From Aphidius gifuensis (Eukaryota; Arthropoda; Insecta; Hymenoptera; Braconidae): DNA of 64,000 nucleotides. Positions 41,701 to 51,654 of this stretch are shown piece after piece; the first letter of the stretch is position 1, and every line of letters begins with the position of its first letter. A program made the translations under genes and the position numbers. Under the pieces are notes generated by a model. The model did not search any database. It was given only the letters and a program-made list of their open reading frames with translations, and had not been told where the DNA came from. The stretch spans positions 6,448,001-6,512,000 of the forward strand of contig NC_057792.1 of the NCBI RefSeq assembly GCF_014905175.1, read 5' to 3'.

Positions 41701-44700
41701 TGCGTAATCATATATATAGCATTGGGATTGAGAGAGAATTTCGAATGTGTCATATATTTTATTTTAAAATGGACATTAAATTTTCGTAAAGGAAATGATA
41801 TTTGCTCGACATTGATGTAAAATTTTGTGAATTATTTTCATTTTCTAAATTTTCATCACTTTAACCCCATGACATTTAAATTAATCAGAGTATTATTGTT
41901 TTAAAAATATTTCAGTAGATTGAAATTTAATAATTTTTATCAAAATATATATCTTTGGACAAAGAAATAAAAATAAAAAAATATTGTAAGAATAATATGC
42001 AAGCATATTTGAGACAAAGGGCAAAAGGCCAAAACACGTAATATGAGCATTGTCGCATATCTCCCTTGTTGGATTTATGTTTGGATCGTTATTATTGTGC
42101 GAAACGAATGAAAATTCAGCACAGTATTATAGAGTAGGTGGAGTAAAGTCACTCTCCCGAGAAAGTTATGTCGGCATTTTGCCAATATTTTCACCAGACT
42201 GTTTTTCTCTATGTGTGTGTTTTTAAATTTGACAAAATATCATGTTTTTTTTTTAATCAAAAATATACTATAAATTTAAAAAATTTTTATTTCAATCCAA
42301 AAATAAACAACAAACAATTTGTAAAATAATTTTTTACATTTTTTTAACTATTTTTTTTTAATTGATAAAAATACATGGGTATTGTCAATACTCCATTACA
42401 AGCTTTAAATAAATTTACGTTTTAAAAAAATATTTATTTTGACAAGTTATTTGTCATTTATATCAAGAGATATTAATTTGTATATTTTCATGATCAAGGA
42501 CATGTTGATTTATCAAATTAAATAAACATAATGAAATTAATTTTTTTTTTTAGTAATTATGTAAAATAAATATTTAAAGTAAATATGAAAAATTTATATT
42601 CTTCATCTTTGTTTTATTTATTAACAGTGGTATGAATGTCATGAGAAATTTATCCAGATGGATTTCAAACGAGTCATGAAGAATAACGGAATTGTGGCGT
42701 TTTAAAAAAATGGAATTTTAAAAAAAATTATGTCTGCTTCTGTACAAGGTGAAGATCATACATCGCGGTGAAATAAAATAAAAAAAAATTGAAAGATAAA
42801 ATAAAACAACCGGTCAATTTTCTTTGTAACATCTTGAATTCTTCTTCTCTTTTTTTTTTCTACTTGAAACACAGTTAATTCCTAGTTCGATTCAACGCTT
42901 TCATTCATATTTTTTTTTATCTTTTACAACTCCATTGTCCTTAATCCACTTTACAAATTCGTCAAAGGTTTTATTTTCTTATATAAAAAGAAAAAATGAT
43001 GAAGAAAATTTAAAATACTGGGAGAGGAAAAATAAATTAAAGAAAAAAATGAAAAAGTAATGTTTCGATGAGTTGAATCTAGGGAGAGAAAAAAAAAAAA
43101 ACGAAATGAATAATATAAAAAAAAAAATATATGAAATATAATTCCAAAAGGACTTTGGCAACAATGAAAGAACAAAGTCAAAGGAATTCGTCGACTGTGA
43201 ATTTAAAGAAAATTTTTTTATCATATTTTTTTTTAATTTTTTTTGTTTAAATAATTTATTTCTTATTGTTTTGTGGTGGAGTTAGTTTTTCCTTTTTTTT
43301 CTTTTATTTTCGTTTATTTTTTTATTATTTTTCTTCACGTCAATTATTCAGTGATAGAAAAATAAAAAAATAAATAATATTAAAACTGCATATGCCTGCA
43401 GAAAATTGAGTTTTCATTTTACCAGATAAATTTAATACGTCTCTTCTGAAATAAACACTCAAAGTGATAACAATCATGTACAACATGTGATAAAAATTGT
43501 TTTTTTATTTTTCCACCTAACACAGTAACAAGAAAAAAATAAAAAAAAGCATAATTTTATATCCTCATCTTGATAATAAAAATACCCTTTTTATAGTTTC
43601 AATAAAAATGAAACAAAAAAAATAAGAAAAAATTTTTTATATTTTACAATAAAAATTTGAAAATATAAATAATATATTTAAGAAATATTAAACCTATAAT
43701 TAAAAGACAATACGTAATAAAGTTTTCAAGTGATTTTTTTTATTTTTTTCTAAAGATCTATTTTTTTTTTATGAAGCTAAAAACAAGTTGATAAGAAATA
43801 GTAAAAAAAATTATAATCAACGTATTTTTCCGCATTCTATGAGTTGTTTTGTCCGTCACGGTACATCCAGGTGTTTTTTATGTATATATTTATTTATTTT
43901 TTTTTTCTTTCACGGTTCAAACGTGCATAATATAAAATAGCCACACCATCATGGAGTTGCTTGGTATTCGATAACGTGTTTCTCACTCGGTTGCACTCTA
44001 TATTCTCTCGTGATATAATATTTTATTATTCCTATATTTTTACACTTTATATATAAAATGTTCATACTATAATATAAAAATTAATACATTTTTATTAATG
44101 AAATTATAATCACTATTTATTAAATATCAAATGAAATATATTTATATTCAGTTTTTTTATAATTTTATTAATATTAATGCATTATTTTTAATAAATGAAT
44201 AATAAAGTGTATAGATGCATTAACTTTTATGAAAATTTACAATCACAATTTATTTATTTTCCTTGTTTCATTGAATTTTAATTATTTTCATGACATTTAT
44301 TTATTAAAATAGTTTTATAACTTGATGATTTAAAGCCAATGTAAAATGTTTATTTTTAAATTTTGTTTTAAACATTTTATTATTATCATTTGTTTGTTGA
44401 ATATTAATATCAAGTGTCAGGTTTTGTTTTTGCCATATTATTTCACAATAACAGAATGTAACATTTTATATAGTCACTTTTATAATATTAAAAAATTGTT
44501 TAAAAATAATTTAATACATCAACTAAAACACTTTATAAAACTTTACAAAATAAATAAAGTATTTATCCAAGATTTATAATAACTATTAAATTAATAATAT
44601 ATAATAATAAATTGAAATAATAAAATAAAAATAAATAAACATTTAATACAATATTTGAAAGATTAATATTAAAAAAATTAAATTTGAAATAATAATAACA

Positions 44701-47700
44701 TTGAGTCATTACAATACGATGACTAATAAATTTATTTTTAAATTAATTAATTTTAAATTTATCCAAGATGTATGATAAAAGTAAATTTAAAAAAATAAAT
44801 AAATTGTTAAATGAAATATTTATTTATTTATCCTATGATATATACTGTTGTCATAATTTTTTGCAAATTTAAAATAGTCATTAAATCATTATGTTTATAT
44901 TTTACTATTCTTCAATTAATTTTATAATGATTAATTTTAATTTTAAATATATTCTTCATACTTTTTCACACTAATAACACCATACCAGGATTTAACCGCT
45001 CAACTGACTACCTCAAAAAACTTATTTTAATTCCAAATTTAACATATAATTTTTTTTTTGTTAAACAAACATAGCTAAATTTAAAAAATCACGTGCTCAC
45101 CTCATGAAATAATCATTTTGAGATAACGTAAAACCACATATAGACTTATTAAAACACAAAAAAAAAAAAATTAAAAAAAAAAACGACCCAGTTATATACG
45201 ATTACGTGTCAAAATGAACATTTTAATAAAAAAAAAAATAATTAAGATAATCAACAAAGTAAATAAATATCCAGTCGAAATAAAAAAAAAATAAAATATT
45301 TACATATATGAGAAATCAAATATTGATTCAAATTAGTGTCGTCGCCATCTATCCAAAAAAATTTTACCCCATTCTATTTATCAACCCACGTGATTTCATA
45401 AATTCTTTATAAATAATAATAATTTTACATAATCAACAATTATGTAAAATTATTCACTAAAAAAACAAACAATTTTTTCTTAAACTATTTTTTTTTTTTT
45501 TTATTTATTTACATCAGTTTTTTAAATTATTTATTTATGGACAATCACAGTTAAACATTTATAAATCATTCATACATATACATTTCTTTATCTATAAATT
45601 ATAATTTTTTTAATTTAATTATTTTTCTAAATTAATATAGTGAAGGAAATCCTACTCTAGCTGTTAGAAACATAAAATCTTCATTAGCAACAACAACTAA
45701 AAATTCTTCTTTCACAAAAAATTCTTTATAATTTTCATCATCCTCGTACGTTACGTCATGTTCATCTAATAAAAAAATAATAAGTTATAATTTAAAAAAA
45801 AATAAATAAATAAACAGTATTGGTAAATATATACATTATCAATTATTTAACCTTGAACTTCTGTTTGTACTTCGTCACTACTTCCATTTTCATGAACGTT
45901 AAAATATACTTTTTGATAAGCATATGTAAGTGGTCCAGGATTATTTTGATGTATATTAAACATAGCGTGTTCAGTAAATGCTTCATGAATATTCATCTTA
46001 GATAAATAAATAATTATTAAAGATACCATTCAATTGTCCTTTTTTGTTCTTTTATAATTACCTCATTTAAAATTTCTGTTAAATCATTTGTAACCTCAAA
46101 ATTAAATCTTGGAAGATATAAATTAATTTTTTCTAATGTACAATTAAACAATCTACCGACTGTAATTCTTCTAATATTTCTTTCAATATCTGAAAATTTA
46201 CCAGTACCAAATGGTAGTATAACAAACATAAATACTTGTTTGCCAGATATAACCTATAAAAGAAAAAAAAATAAACAAATTATTTGTCAAAGTAAAATTT
46301 AATAGACTTACCTTAAAAGGAATTTGTACTATTTTAGCTTTAATATTAATATCAGTCAATTCACTATAATTAAAATGACCTTTTCTATGCATTGTTGGAT
46401 GATAAATTTTTTGAGTATTAAATAAAATAAATGGTTTTTTTCTTGTCAATTGTGGATCAAATGGTATAGACCAAGTACCACTTATATACATAACATTTAA
46501 AAATATTAATTTTGAACGTGAATATACTCTACTATCTGAAAAAAATCATAAAAAATTCAAATGATTAATTAAAATTATTATTTTATCAAAAATTAATAAA
46601 AGTTACCTGTAAGTTTATCAGTACGATTATTGCTTATTTCCCTAAGCCATGCATTAATTTTTTTAGCATTTTCATATTCATTGAATTCTTCTAGGCTTAT
46701 TATCTTAGCAATATTAGAATCCTCAAAATCATATGGATCATATGGATCAATTTTTGCAATGATTGCATTATTACTTTTCATTTGAAAATATTTTTTATCA
46801 TTATTATATTGCTGTTTAATAATAACATATATTTAAAGTAAAAATAATAAATAAATAATTTTAATTTAAATTTAAGAAAAAAAAAATCAAAAACAATTAT
46901 ACACAGTAAAAAAAAAAAACAAAAAAAAAAAAAAAGAAATTTTATTAGAAATAATTAATATGTTAAATTAAAATTTGGCATCGCGTCAGATAAGCACATC
47001 CGAATTTAACACAGTTGAATTTTACACATTAATTAAACACATAAAAAATTAACACATATTTTATTTACACTTTCAAGAATTACACATAAATAAATAAACA
47101 CACGTTATTTTACACATTGATTATTTCATATTTTTGAGTTACACATTATAGAATTTGAGTTACACATGATATTTAAGGAGGTTATGCAGAAATTACTCTT
47201 GTTTATAAAAAAATGATGAGAATGTTCTGAAATTTTGTACACAAGTAGATCTTTTCCTTCTGAATACAACGGTATAATTATTTTCTTATGTTGATCGGTT
47301 AAATTTTTTGTAATTAATTATTGAAAATAATATTTAACATTGGCTCTTATGGAGATTTCAACAATTTTTTTCGGATAGAAAAAATGATGAAAAAGTCTTG
47401 AAAAAAATCACACATGTACTAGAAACCGAGTTTTATTAATTGCGCGAAAAATTTTCATATGTTGATCGGTCAATTAATGAGAAATTAATTATAAACTTTA
47501 CAAAAATTAGATGTGGCAACGTATGGCATGTTCAAACACACACACATACCCGCAATCCCATATATTGTATACGGGGCGCAGGCGCTTTTCACTTTATTTT
47601 TTTACAGTGTAGCCAGATTTCAGTTTTGTCTGTGACGTCAGAAGCGCCCCGCAACACCCGCAATGAATTTGTGCATAACCTCCTTAATATTAGATTGCGA

Positions 47701-50700
47701 GTTACACATGTAATATAATACATATGATCGAGTTACACACCGGTAAAGAAGGTTTTGCCTTGCACTTTTACCTTGTCGATGAAATCTGGGGAATTTCTTA
47801 AAGGCATTTTACGTGTAAAAAATTCCCCAGGTTGTATCGACAGAATAAAACTGCAAGGTAAAACCTTCTTTACCGGTATGTATTATACTTCATGTGTAAC
47901 TCGCAAGCTAATATTAAATATCATGTGTAACTCAAATTCTATAATGTGTAACTCAAAAATATGAAATAATCGATGTGTAAAATAATGTGTGTTTAATTAT
48001 AATGTGTTTATTTATTTATGTGTAATTCTTGAACGTTTAAATAAAATAATAAAATATGTGTTAATTTTTATGTGTTTAATTAATGTGTAAAATTTGACTG
48101 TGTTAAATTCGGATGTGCTTATCTGACGCGATGCCTAAAATTTTATAAAAAATATTAATTTAACATTTAAATAATTTTCTTTAGCTATTATTTTTGAGGT
48201 TAATTTTTGTGTTTTAATTGACATTTTAAATTTTATATTTACAATTTTTTTTTTTCTTTCCTTTAAATGTGTATATATTTATTTATATTTTTATCCATTT
48301 ACCTTGTAATAATTGTCAATTAACGTATAAGTAATAGATGGTTCTTGATCACGTACTTGTATTACTCTTAAAAATTCTTTTTGAGTTTTATTTAATGAAT
48401 ACATTGCTGCAACTGTCAGTAATTCACCGAAACCAAATGGTGAATAAGCAAACCTCTGTCTTTCATTATTAACTATAATCTAAAATTGATTTAAAAAAAT
48501 AGAAATTTATATTTATAAATATATTTTAAAATTGAAATTTTATAAAAAAATATTGTCACATTTAGTAGATTGATTGACATTTGATTCATGTCATAAATAT
48601 TGTCATCAGTCATTCTTCGAACATTTATTTTTTCTGTTGATCTGCACATTGAAGGAACAGTTGAACAAGCAAAACCCATCAAAATCATACGAACCACTGA
48701 AATATTTAAATTTAAATATTAAATAAATAATCAAAATTTATCAGTTTTAAATTGAAAAAAAAATATACACATTCCTCTGATTTATATAATGTAAATAAGC
48801 CAAAATAAATAAATAAATTATTTACAATTTTTATGTCGACTAGAATAATTAATATTTTCAATTAATATATGTAGTTTCTACCAGGGTTATTTATTTTTTT
48901 TTTTAAAAAAAACTCACATTTATTATTCATGGTTAAAAATTAAATGATGCTTCCAGATCAAGACACGGCCAATTGCTTACTAAAATAAAAAAAAAAAAAA
49001 GATTTGCGACTTGATATGTATTTGGGTGCGGGGGTTACTCACCTTCGGTTTGTTTTTACGACACTTCATCAAAATGGCTTTACTTTGTGATAAAGTATTT
49101 ACCTAGTCAAACTGTTTGTTCACACTGCGAGTAAAAATTAAAAAAAATAAAATAATACAATTATTAAGCTGAGAATTTTTTTTTATCATTATTAAACTAT
49201 ATTTATTCATTTACTTCAATTTTCAGTGTCTCATTCATTAGTTTATAAATTAAAAAATAGTTTTCTAAAATGTCAAATAAAAATTATCATGGAAAATGTG
49301 ATAAAAATTTTTTTTTTTCATCAAATAAAATGTTACATAACCAAATTTTTTAATACGTTAATATTTAATTTAAATTTTTATTTACAATTAAAAAGTACAA
49401 GCAAAAGTATCATAAAATTAGTGACGTAAAATAAAGATGATTCTTTAAGAATTGTCTGTCCCAAATTGATAAGAAATTTGAAGATTAAATTATTTTTTTA
49501 TTTACATTAAAAAATTTTTACATTGTTGAGCTCAGTTTATAAATATTTATAAAATATATATTTTGTATCAGATTATTTTAAAAATACAGTTTTTAATTTT
49601 ATCTCTAATTATGTTCTTCCACTTTGACTGTCTGTTCAGTTTCAGTGAATTAAACTACTTCTTTTGTATGAAAAAAAAATTTAAAGGGTAATCACACATC
49701 ACGTGCTTATAATTGTATTTGTTTTTTTTTTTTTATTATTGACATATAACATGTGACTGTCATAAATACTAAAAAAAAAAAAATAATACAACAATTAGGT
49801 TTTCATAAAAATTATTAAACTAAACATGACAAATAAATATAAATAAAAATAGATATAAATTATCAAATAAATTTAATAATATTTGCAGACAAAAGAAAAT
49901 ATTTATTTTCGTTACATTTTGAAGTTAATAATGTATTTTATTATTAAACATTTGCAGATAGTAAATTATTCATTTTTTTTTTTTTACGATAACTGCGTTA
50001 TGGAAATATTATTTATTTATTTTTTCGAAAAAATTGTTGTACCTTAATATATAATCAGGTGTTCAATTCGATCAGAAATAATATACATATTTTTAGCACG
50101 TGTCTCAAACCGTCACATGTACTTTGTCTCATTCTTCAAAATGTATTTTTCTATAACAATTAAACCATGAACCAATATATCATACAAAATTTAAATCCTC
50201 TAGTTATCTCTTCTGTTTTTTTGATGATTAATTTTAACAGTTTCATTGTGACCTTAAATATTCATCTGTCCTTGAAATAGTTTTAAAATTACGACAAAAA
50301 AAACACTGGTTTTTTAAACTCTGTTTGTTATCAAGTTTTAATATTTATTTAAAAAATAAAAAAAGAATTTTTAAAGTAGAGGGTGAGTTGTATTATCACT
50401 CATTCATAAAATAAGAAAGGTAATCGAAGGAAAAAAAAAAAAAAAACCATATAATAGCTAGGGTAATTTTCGAAAGACAAAGGTTAACAATTCTATCAGA
50501 AATTTATGAACAATTTTCAGGCTTCCATCCTTATACTCTAGTCGTTTTTTCTTTTATTTTTTCCAATTTTTTTTTACCTCACAATCGTCGTCTCTTATTT
50601 TTTTTTTTTGTTAATGTCAAATAATATATACATACATTTTTAATGTTTATGTATATAAGTTGCCACAAAAGTTTATCATCGTTTTGTGTTGTATATACAA

Positions 50701-51141
50701 AAGCCGATCATAAAAGAGAAAGAGACACGCTGATGGTCTTTAGAGTTTGAAATAGCACAAAGCCCAACGTCAGCGTCAAAAGTTTTCGTTCGCTTCAATG
50801 TACCTCGGTGAATATCCTGATGAATTATTCTGATCGTGTCGCGTCTTGTAAGAAATTGGGCATTTTAATATATAGAACATCTAGCTTTATGATTTATCAT
50901 CCATATATTCCAATGAGATGGAAAACTATCTAATTGAATTATCAAAATTTTTACATCACAAAGTATATCATGATTTTTATTTAAAAAAAATTTACATTAT
51001 TTTTGTTATCAATAATAATAAATAACTAATAATTTATTAATTTTTTTTCATGTCTGTTTCAGCAATTTTGACGCACTTCTTTTTCCTTGCTGCTTTCTTT
51101 TGGCTTAATACAATGTGCTTCAATATTTGGTGGACATTCCG
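23196..51141 (+). CDS. Methuselah-like class B GPCR, 5' part (exons 1-4; continues past window)
   Basis: Four exons join in phase to give 368 codons plus two bases: 23196-23710, 23788-24063, 26579-26814, 51063-51141. All introns are GT-AG. The start is the first ATG of the open frame and begins a clear signal peptide (residues 1-22). The ectodomain has the Mth-type opening NKCC (29-32), many Cys, and sequons at N64, N102 and N192. TM1 is about 274-298, TM2 about 311-330, and TM3 about 343-368, with the motif FFFLAAFFWLN. C339 just before TM3 is the usual class B disulfide Cys. The TM3 end, CFNIWWTF, is typical of the Mth clade. The family signals at the plasma membrane; fly Mth is linked to stress resistance and lifespan, but ligands vary. 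The subtype (Mthl1-like or Mthl5-like) is not resolved. TM4-TM7 are not visible before 64000. The fourth intron is at least 12.8 kb. Confidence 0.88.
23711..23787 (+). other. Intron 1 of the receptor (77 bp)
   Basis: Short, T-rich intron from GTTAGT to CTTTAG. It contains in-frame stops, so retention would truncate the receptor in its ectodomain. Confidence 0.85.
23788..24063 (+). CDS. Receptor exon 2: C-terminal ectodomain
   Basis: The exon starts after CTTTAG and restores the frame as AG/A (Arg172). It encodes residues 172-263 with Cys residues at NTC, PTC, EYC and FAC and the sequon N192. It ends just before TM1. Intron 1, before it, is only 77 bp. The donor is AAAAG/GTACAA. The frame stays open for 20 codons into intron 2 (stop at 24122-24124), which raises the possibility of a truncated soluble ectodomain isoform. 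Confidence 0.87.
24064..26578 (+). other. Intron 2 of the receptor (2.5 kb)
   Basis: It begins GTACAA and ends TTTTCAG. No coding exon was seen in it. The first 61 bases keep the ectodomain frame open to a TGA at 24122-24124. An AATAAA follows at 24141-24146, with further A-rich signals near 24190-24230. The rest is A/T homopolymer-rich, with a small GC-richer patch around 24290-24360. Confidence 0.8.
26579..26814 (+). CDS. Receptor exon 3: TM1 and TM2
   Basis: The acceptor TTTTCAG precedes T AAC CCA, so codon 264 is AG/T (Ser). The exon encodes residues 264-342. TM1 is FIMYPISFLISAIFLA and onward; TM2 is VVCLMFGDLLMAIIQL. Cys309 and Cys339 flank TM2. The donor ATTG/GTAAGT is strong. This exon lies about 2.5 kb from exon 2. 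Confidence 0.87.
29691..30405 (-). repeat. 715-bp dispersed repeat, copy 2
   Basis: Same orientation as the copy at 14253-14967 and offset by exactly 15438 bp along its whole length. Near identity implies recent copying, or gene conversion. It lies in receptor intron 3. Confidence 0.82.
32462..32847 (+). repeat. 390-bp AT-rich repeat family, copy 2
   Basis: Starts TTTATCCAGGATTTATA, ends ATTAATTTTAATTTTAA. No terminal inverted repeat and no coding frame. An internal copy of the start motif (TTTATCCAAGATGTATGATA) lies about 200 bp in. Confidence 0.84.
35142..35649 (+). mobile_element. TTAA-flanked MITE, copy 1
   Basis: 508 bp with GGAGGTTATGCA inverted ends and TTAA on each side (35138-35141, 35650-35653). 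The left half is unusually GC-rich for this window (GCGGGTGTTGCGGGGCGC, then a TGACGTCA site near 35185-35192). It matches 47177-47683 in reverse orientation along its whole length. Confidence 0.87.
36803..36814 (+). repeat. Poly-C run (12 C) in intron 3
   Basis: Twelve consecutive C, followed by TTCCCC, in a window that is nearly devoid of C/G runs. Confidence 0.9.
39092..39477 (+). repeat. 390-bp AT-rich repeat family, copy 3
   Basis: Same start (TTTATCCAAGATTTATAATA) and same end as copy 2, and the same length (386 bp). Uniform ends across copies argue for a true mobile unit rather than chance AT-rich similarity. Confidence 0.84.
44562..44946 (+). repeat. 390-bp AT-rich repeat family, copy 4
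   Basis: Full-length copy (385 bp) about 0.7 kb downstream of the serpin stop. Small differences from copy 3 lie mainly in the last 70 bp. Confidence 0.84.
45632..45765 (-). CDS. Serpin exon 8: acidic loop and C-terminal strands
   Basis: It encodes residues 365-408 and the TAA. By hinge counting, P1 is near D368, with no Lys/Arg candidate before K378. VVVANEDFMFLTARVGFPSLY is the serpin PFxFxI...FMGRVxxP C terminus. A poly(A) signal AATAAA lies on the minus strand at 45535-45530, about 97 nt downstream of the stop. Confidence 0.85.
45632..48930 (-). CDS. Serpin, complete 8-exon gene, 408 residues, acidic reactive loop
   Basis: Minus-strand exons are 48930-48918, 48696-48560, 48479-48303, 46811-46607, 46535-46312, 46253-46062, 45996-45852 and 45765-45632. 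They join with phases 1,0,0,1,0,0,1 into one open frame ending in TAA. A hydrophobic N terminus (residues 5-20) suggests secretion. Serpin landmarks in order: SPF (63-65), helix F KKINAWL (159-165), FLNVMYISGTW (189-199) with PFDP (202-205), VFMFVILP (259-266), LPRF (299-302), the loop (about 352-385), and a C terminus FMFLTARVGFP matching the serpin s5B strand. Length fits the family (350-420). Most serpins inhibit serine proteases. Here hinge positions P12-P9 are D-E-V-Q instead of small residues, and the loop has 12 acids and no base until K378, so a non-inhibitory role is inferred. The exon 2 donor (GTGACA) is weak. The gene is nested antisense in receptor intron 3. Confidence 0.88.
45852..45996 (-). 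CDS. Serpin exon 7: hinge of the reactive-centre loop
   Basis: It encodes residues 317-364. MNIHEAF is the serpin GMxDxF equivalent; YQKVYFNVHENGSSDEVQTE is the equivalent of the HKAxIEVNEEGTEAAAAT hinge. G354 (P15) and S355 (P14) are retained but P12-P9 are not small residues. Confidence 0.85.
46062..46253 (-). CDS. Serpin exon 6: s3B to s6A region
   Basis: It encodes residues 253-316. VFMFVILPFGTGKFSDIE corresponds to the serpin MxIxLPxxxxGLxxLE segment, and INLYLPRFNFEVTNDL to the LPKFKxExxxDL strand. It is 192 bp, phase 0 at both ends. Confidence 0.88.
46312..46535 (-). CDS. Serpin exon 5: s3A breach region
   Basis: It encodes residues 178-252. LNVMYISGTWSIPFDPQLT matches the strongly conserved serpin stretch NAIYFKGxWxxPFDPxxT, and GHFNYSELTDINIKAKIVQIP matches the s1B-s3B hairpin. 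Acceptor TTTCAG, donor AAG/GTAAGT. Confidence 0.9.
46607..46811 (-). CDS. Serpin exon 4: helix E-F region
   Basis: It encodes residues 110-177 plus one base. AKKINAWLREISNNRTDKL matches the serpin helix F pattern (KKIN-W-...-T-G-I). A short acidic repeat DPYDPYD (residues 131-137) replaces the usual s2A/helix E segment. Acceptor is AAACAG, donor ACAG/GTAACT. Confidence 0.85.
46977..48135. mobile_element. Long foldback DNA element with 8-bp target duplication
   Basis: Its ends are mirror copies starting GGCATCGCGTCAGATAAGC; the arms continue as an imperfect inverted repeat of over 200 bp. Both arms are built of spaced ACACAT/GTTACACAT motifs. The core (47739-47877) is itself an inverted repeat beginning ACCGGTAAAGAAGG. 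The flanks carry TAAAATTT on both sides (46969-46976 and 48136-48143), an 8-bp target duplication as in hAT elements. No transposase frame is present, so it is non-autonomous. It sits within serpin intron 3. The left arm is interrupted by a MITE at 47177-47683. Confidence 0.87.
47177..47683 (-). mobile_element. TTAA-flanked MITE, copy 2, nested in the foldback element
   Basis: 507 bp bounded by GGAGGTTATGCA inverted ends and flanked by TTAA (47173-47176, 47684-47687). It is a near-identical, inverted copy of 35142-35649. The undisturbed right arm of the host foldback reads continuously through one TTAA at the equivalent point, giving a direct empty site. An open frame of about 80 codons is shared by both copies, but no transposase motif is seen, so I read it as chance. 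TTAA duplication is typical of piggyBac-type transposition; that link is inference. Confidence 0.87.
48303..48479 (-). CDS. Serpin exon 3: SPF and helix B-D region
   Basis: It encodes residues 51-109, including RFAYSPFGFGELLTVAAMYS, equivalent to the serpin s6B/helix B signature (VFSPFSI...). It is phase 0 at both ends (177 bp), with acceptor TTTTAG and donor AAG/GTAAAT. The following 1.49-kb intron holds the foldback element. Confidence 0.87.
48560..48930 (-). CDS. Serpin exons 1-2: start and signal peptide
   Basis: Exon 1 (48930-48918) is 13 bp, encoding MNNK plus one base, with donor GTGAGT. Exon 2 (48696-48560) starts after TTTCAG and encodes the hydrophobic LVRMILMGFACSTV followed by residues up to SINLLN, equivalent to helix A of serpins. 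The minute first exon rests on phase and on creating a signal peptide. An in-exon start at Met8 or Met11 is possible. Confidence 0.75.
51063..51141 (+). CDS. Receptor exon 4: TM3
   Basis: The acceptor TGTTTCAG/CAATTTTG joins the final G of exon 3 to make GCA. The exon encodes AILTHFFFLAAFFWLN followed by TMCFNIWWTF and two bases of the next codon. The donor is TTCCG/GTGAGT. It is only 79 bp and easy to miss. Both the phase and the Mth-family TM3 motif confirm that it belongs to the gene that starts 28 kb upstream. Confidence 0.86.
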
Positions 51142-51282
51142 GTGAGTAATTTAATTTTTTTTTCACTAAAATTTATAGTAATAAACTTCTCATTGACAAA
51201 CAAAAAAATAATTGTTAATTATTTTTGAACTTGTTGTCTATGAGGTTCTATAAAACAACAACAAAAAAATATATATACAAGT

Positions 51283-51451
51283 ATTTTACGTAGGTGGGAC
51301 GCTTCGCGTCACCTACGTATTGGATTTGTCTACCGAAAATTAAAAAACGCTCTCATTTCTTAAGTAATTGTCAGAGACACTTCGTGTTAAGACCAAAAAA
51401 AGCGTATTTTAAATCTCTTTAATTTGTATATTTTAGATTTTTTCTCAAATA
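51283..51451 (+). repeat. Hairpin-bearing direct repeat, copy 1
   Basis: About 169 bp, repeated at 51655-51825. It starts with a strong hairpin at 51286-51318: a 9-bp outer stem ACGTAGGTG/CACCTACGT and an inner ACGC-TTC-GCGT. A second mini-hairpin GACACTTCGTGTT follows. It sits about 140 bp after the receptor exon 4 donor. Confidence 0.8.
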
Positions 51452-51654
51452 CAAATACAAATTTTATTAAAATTAATTTTAAATAATCTTAGACTCTAAA
51501 GAATTTTTTTTTATGATCACTATTATTACAATAATTTATCAAAATTAATTTTTATTTAAATTCTAAATCTTGCTATATAAAGAACTATTTTTTAATTTTG
51601 GAAATATCAAATATAACAGCATAGTAATAATTCGAAAAAAAAAAATTGATTTTA

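Larger units (their letters stand above)
26815..51062 (+). other. Intron 3 of the receptor (about 24.2 kb), host of a nested serpin and most repeats
   Basis: It runs from GTAAGT to TTTCAG. It contains the minus-strand serpin at 45632-48930, one copy of the 715-bp repeat, three copies of the 390-bp repeat and the two MITE copies. The remaining stretches (26815-29690, 30406-32461, 32848-35137, 35654-39091, 39478-44561, 48931-51062) are AT-rich with no supported exon. Small GC-richer islands (about 28140-28330, 30960-31120, 33230-33350, 40790-40935, 42000-42180, 50690-50850) are candidates for regulatory or conserved intronic DNA, without motif proof. Confidence 0.75.

Noticed and set aside
42880..42900. 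TTCGATTC resembling a tRNA T-loop
   Set aside because: The flanking bases do not form the 5-bp T stem and no acceptor or anticodon arm is present.
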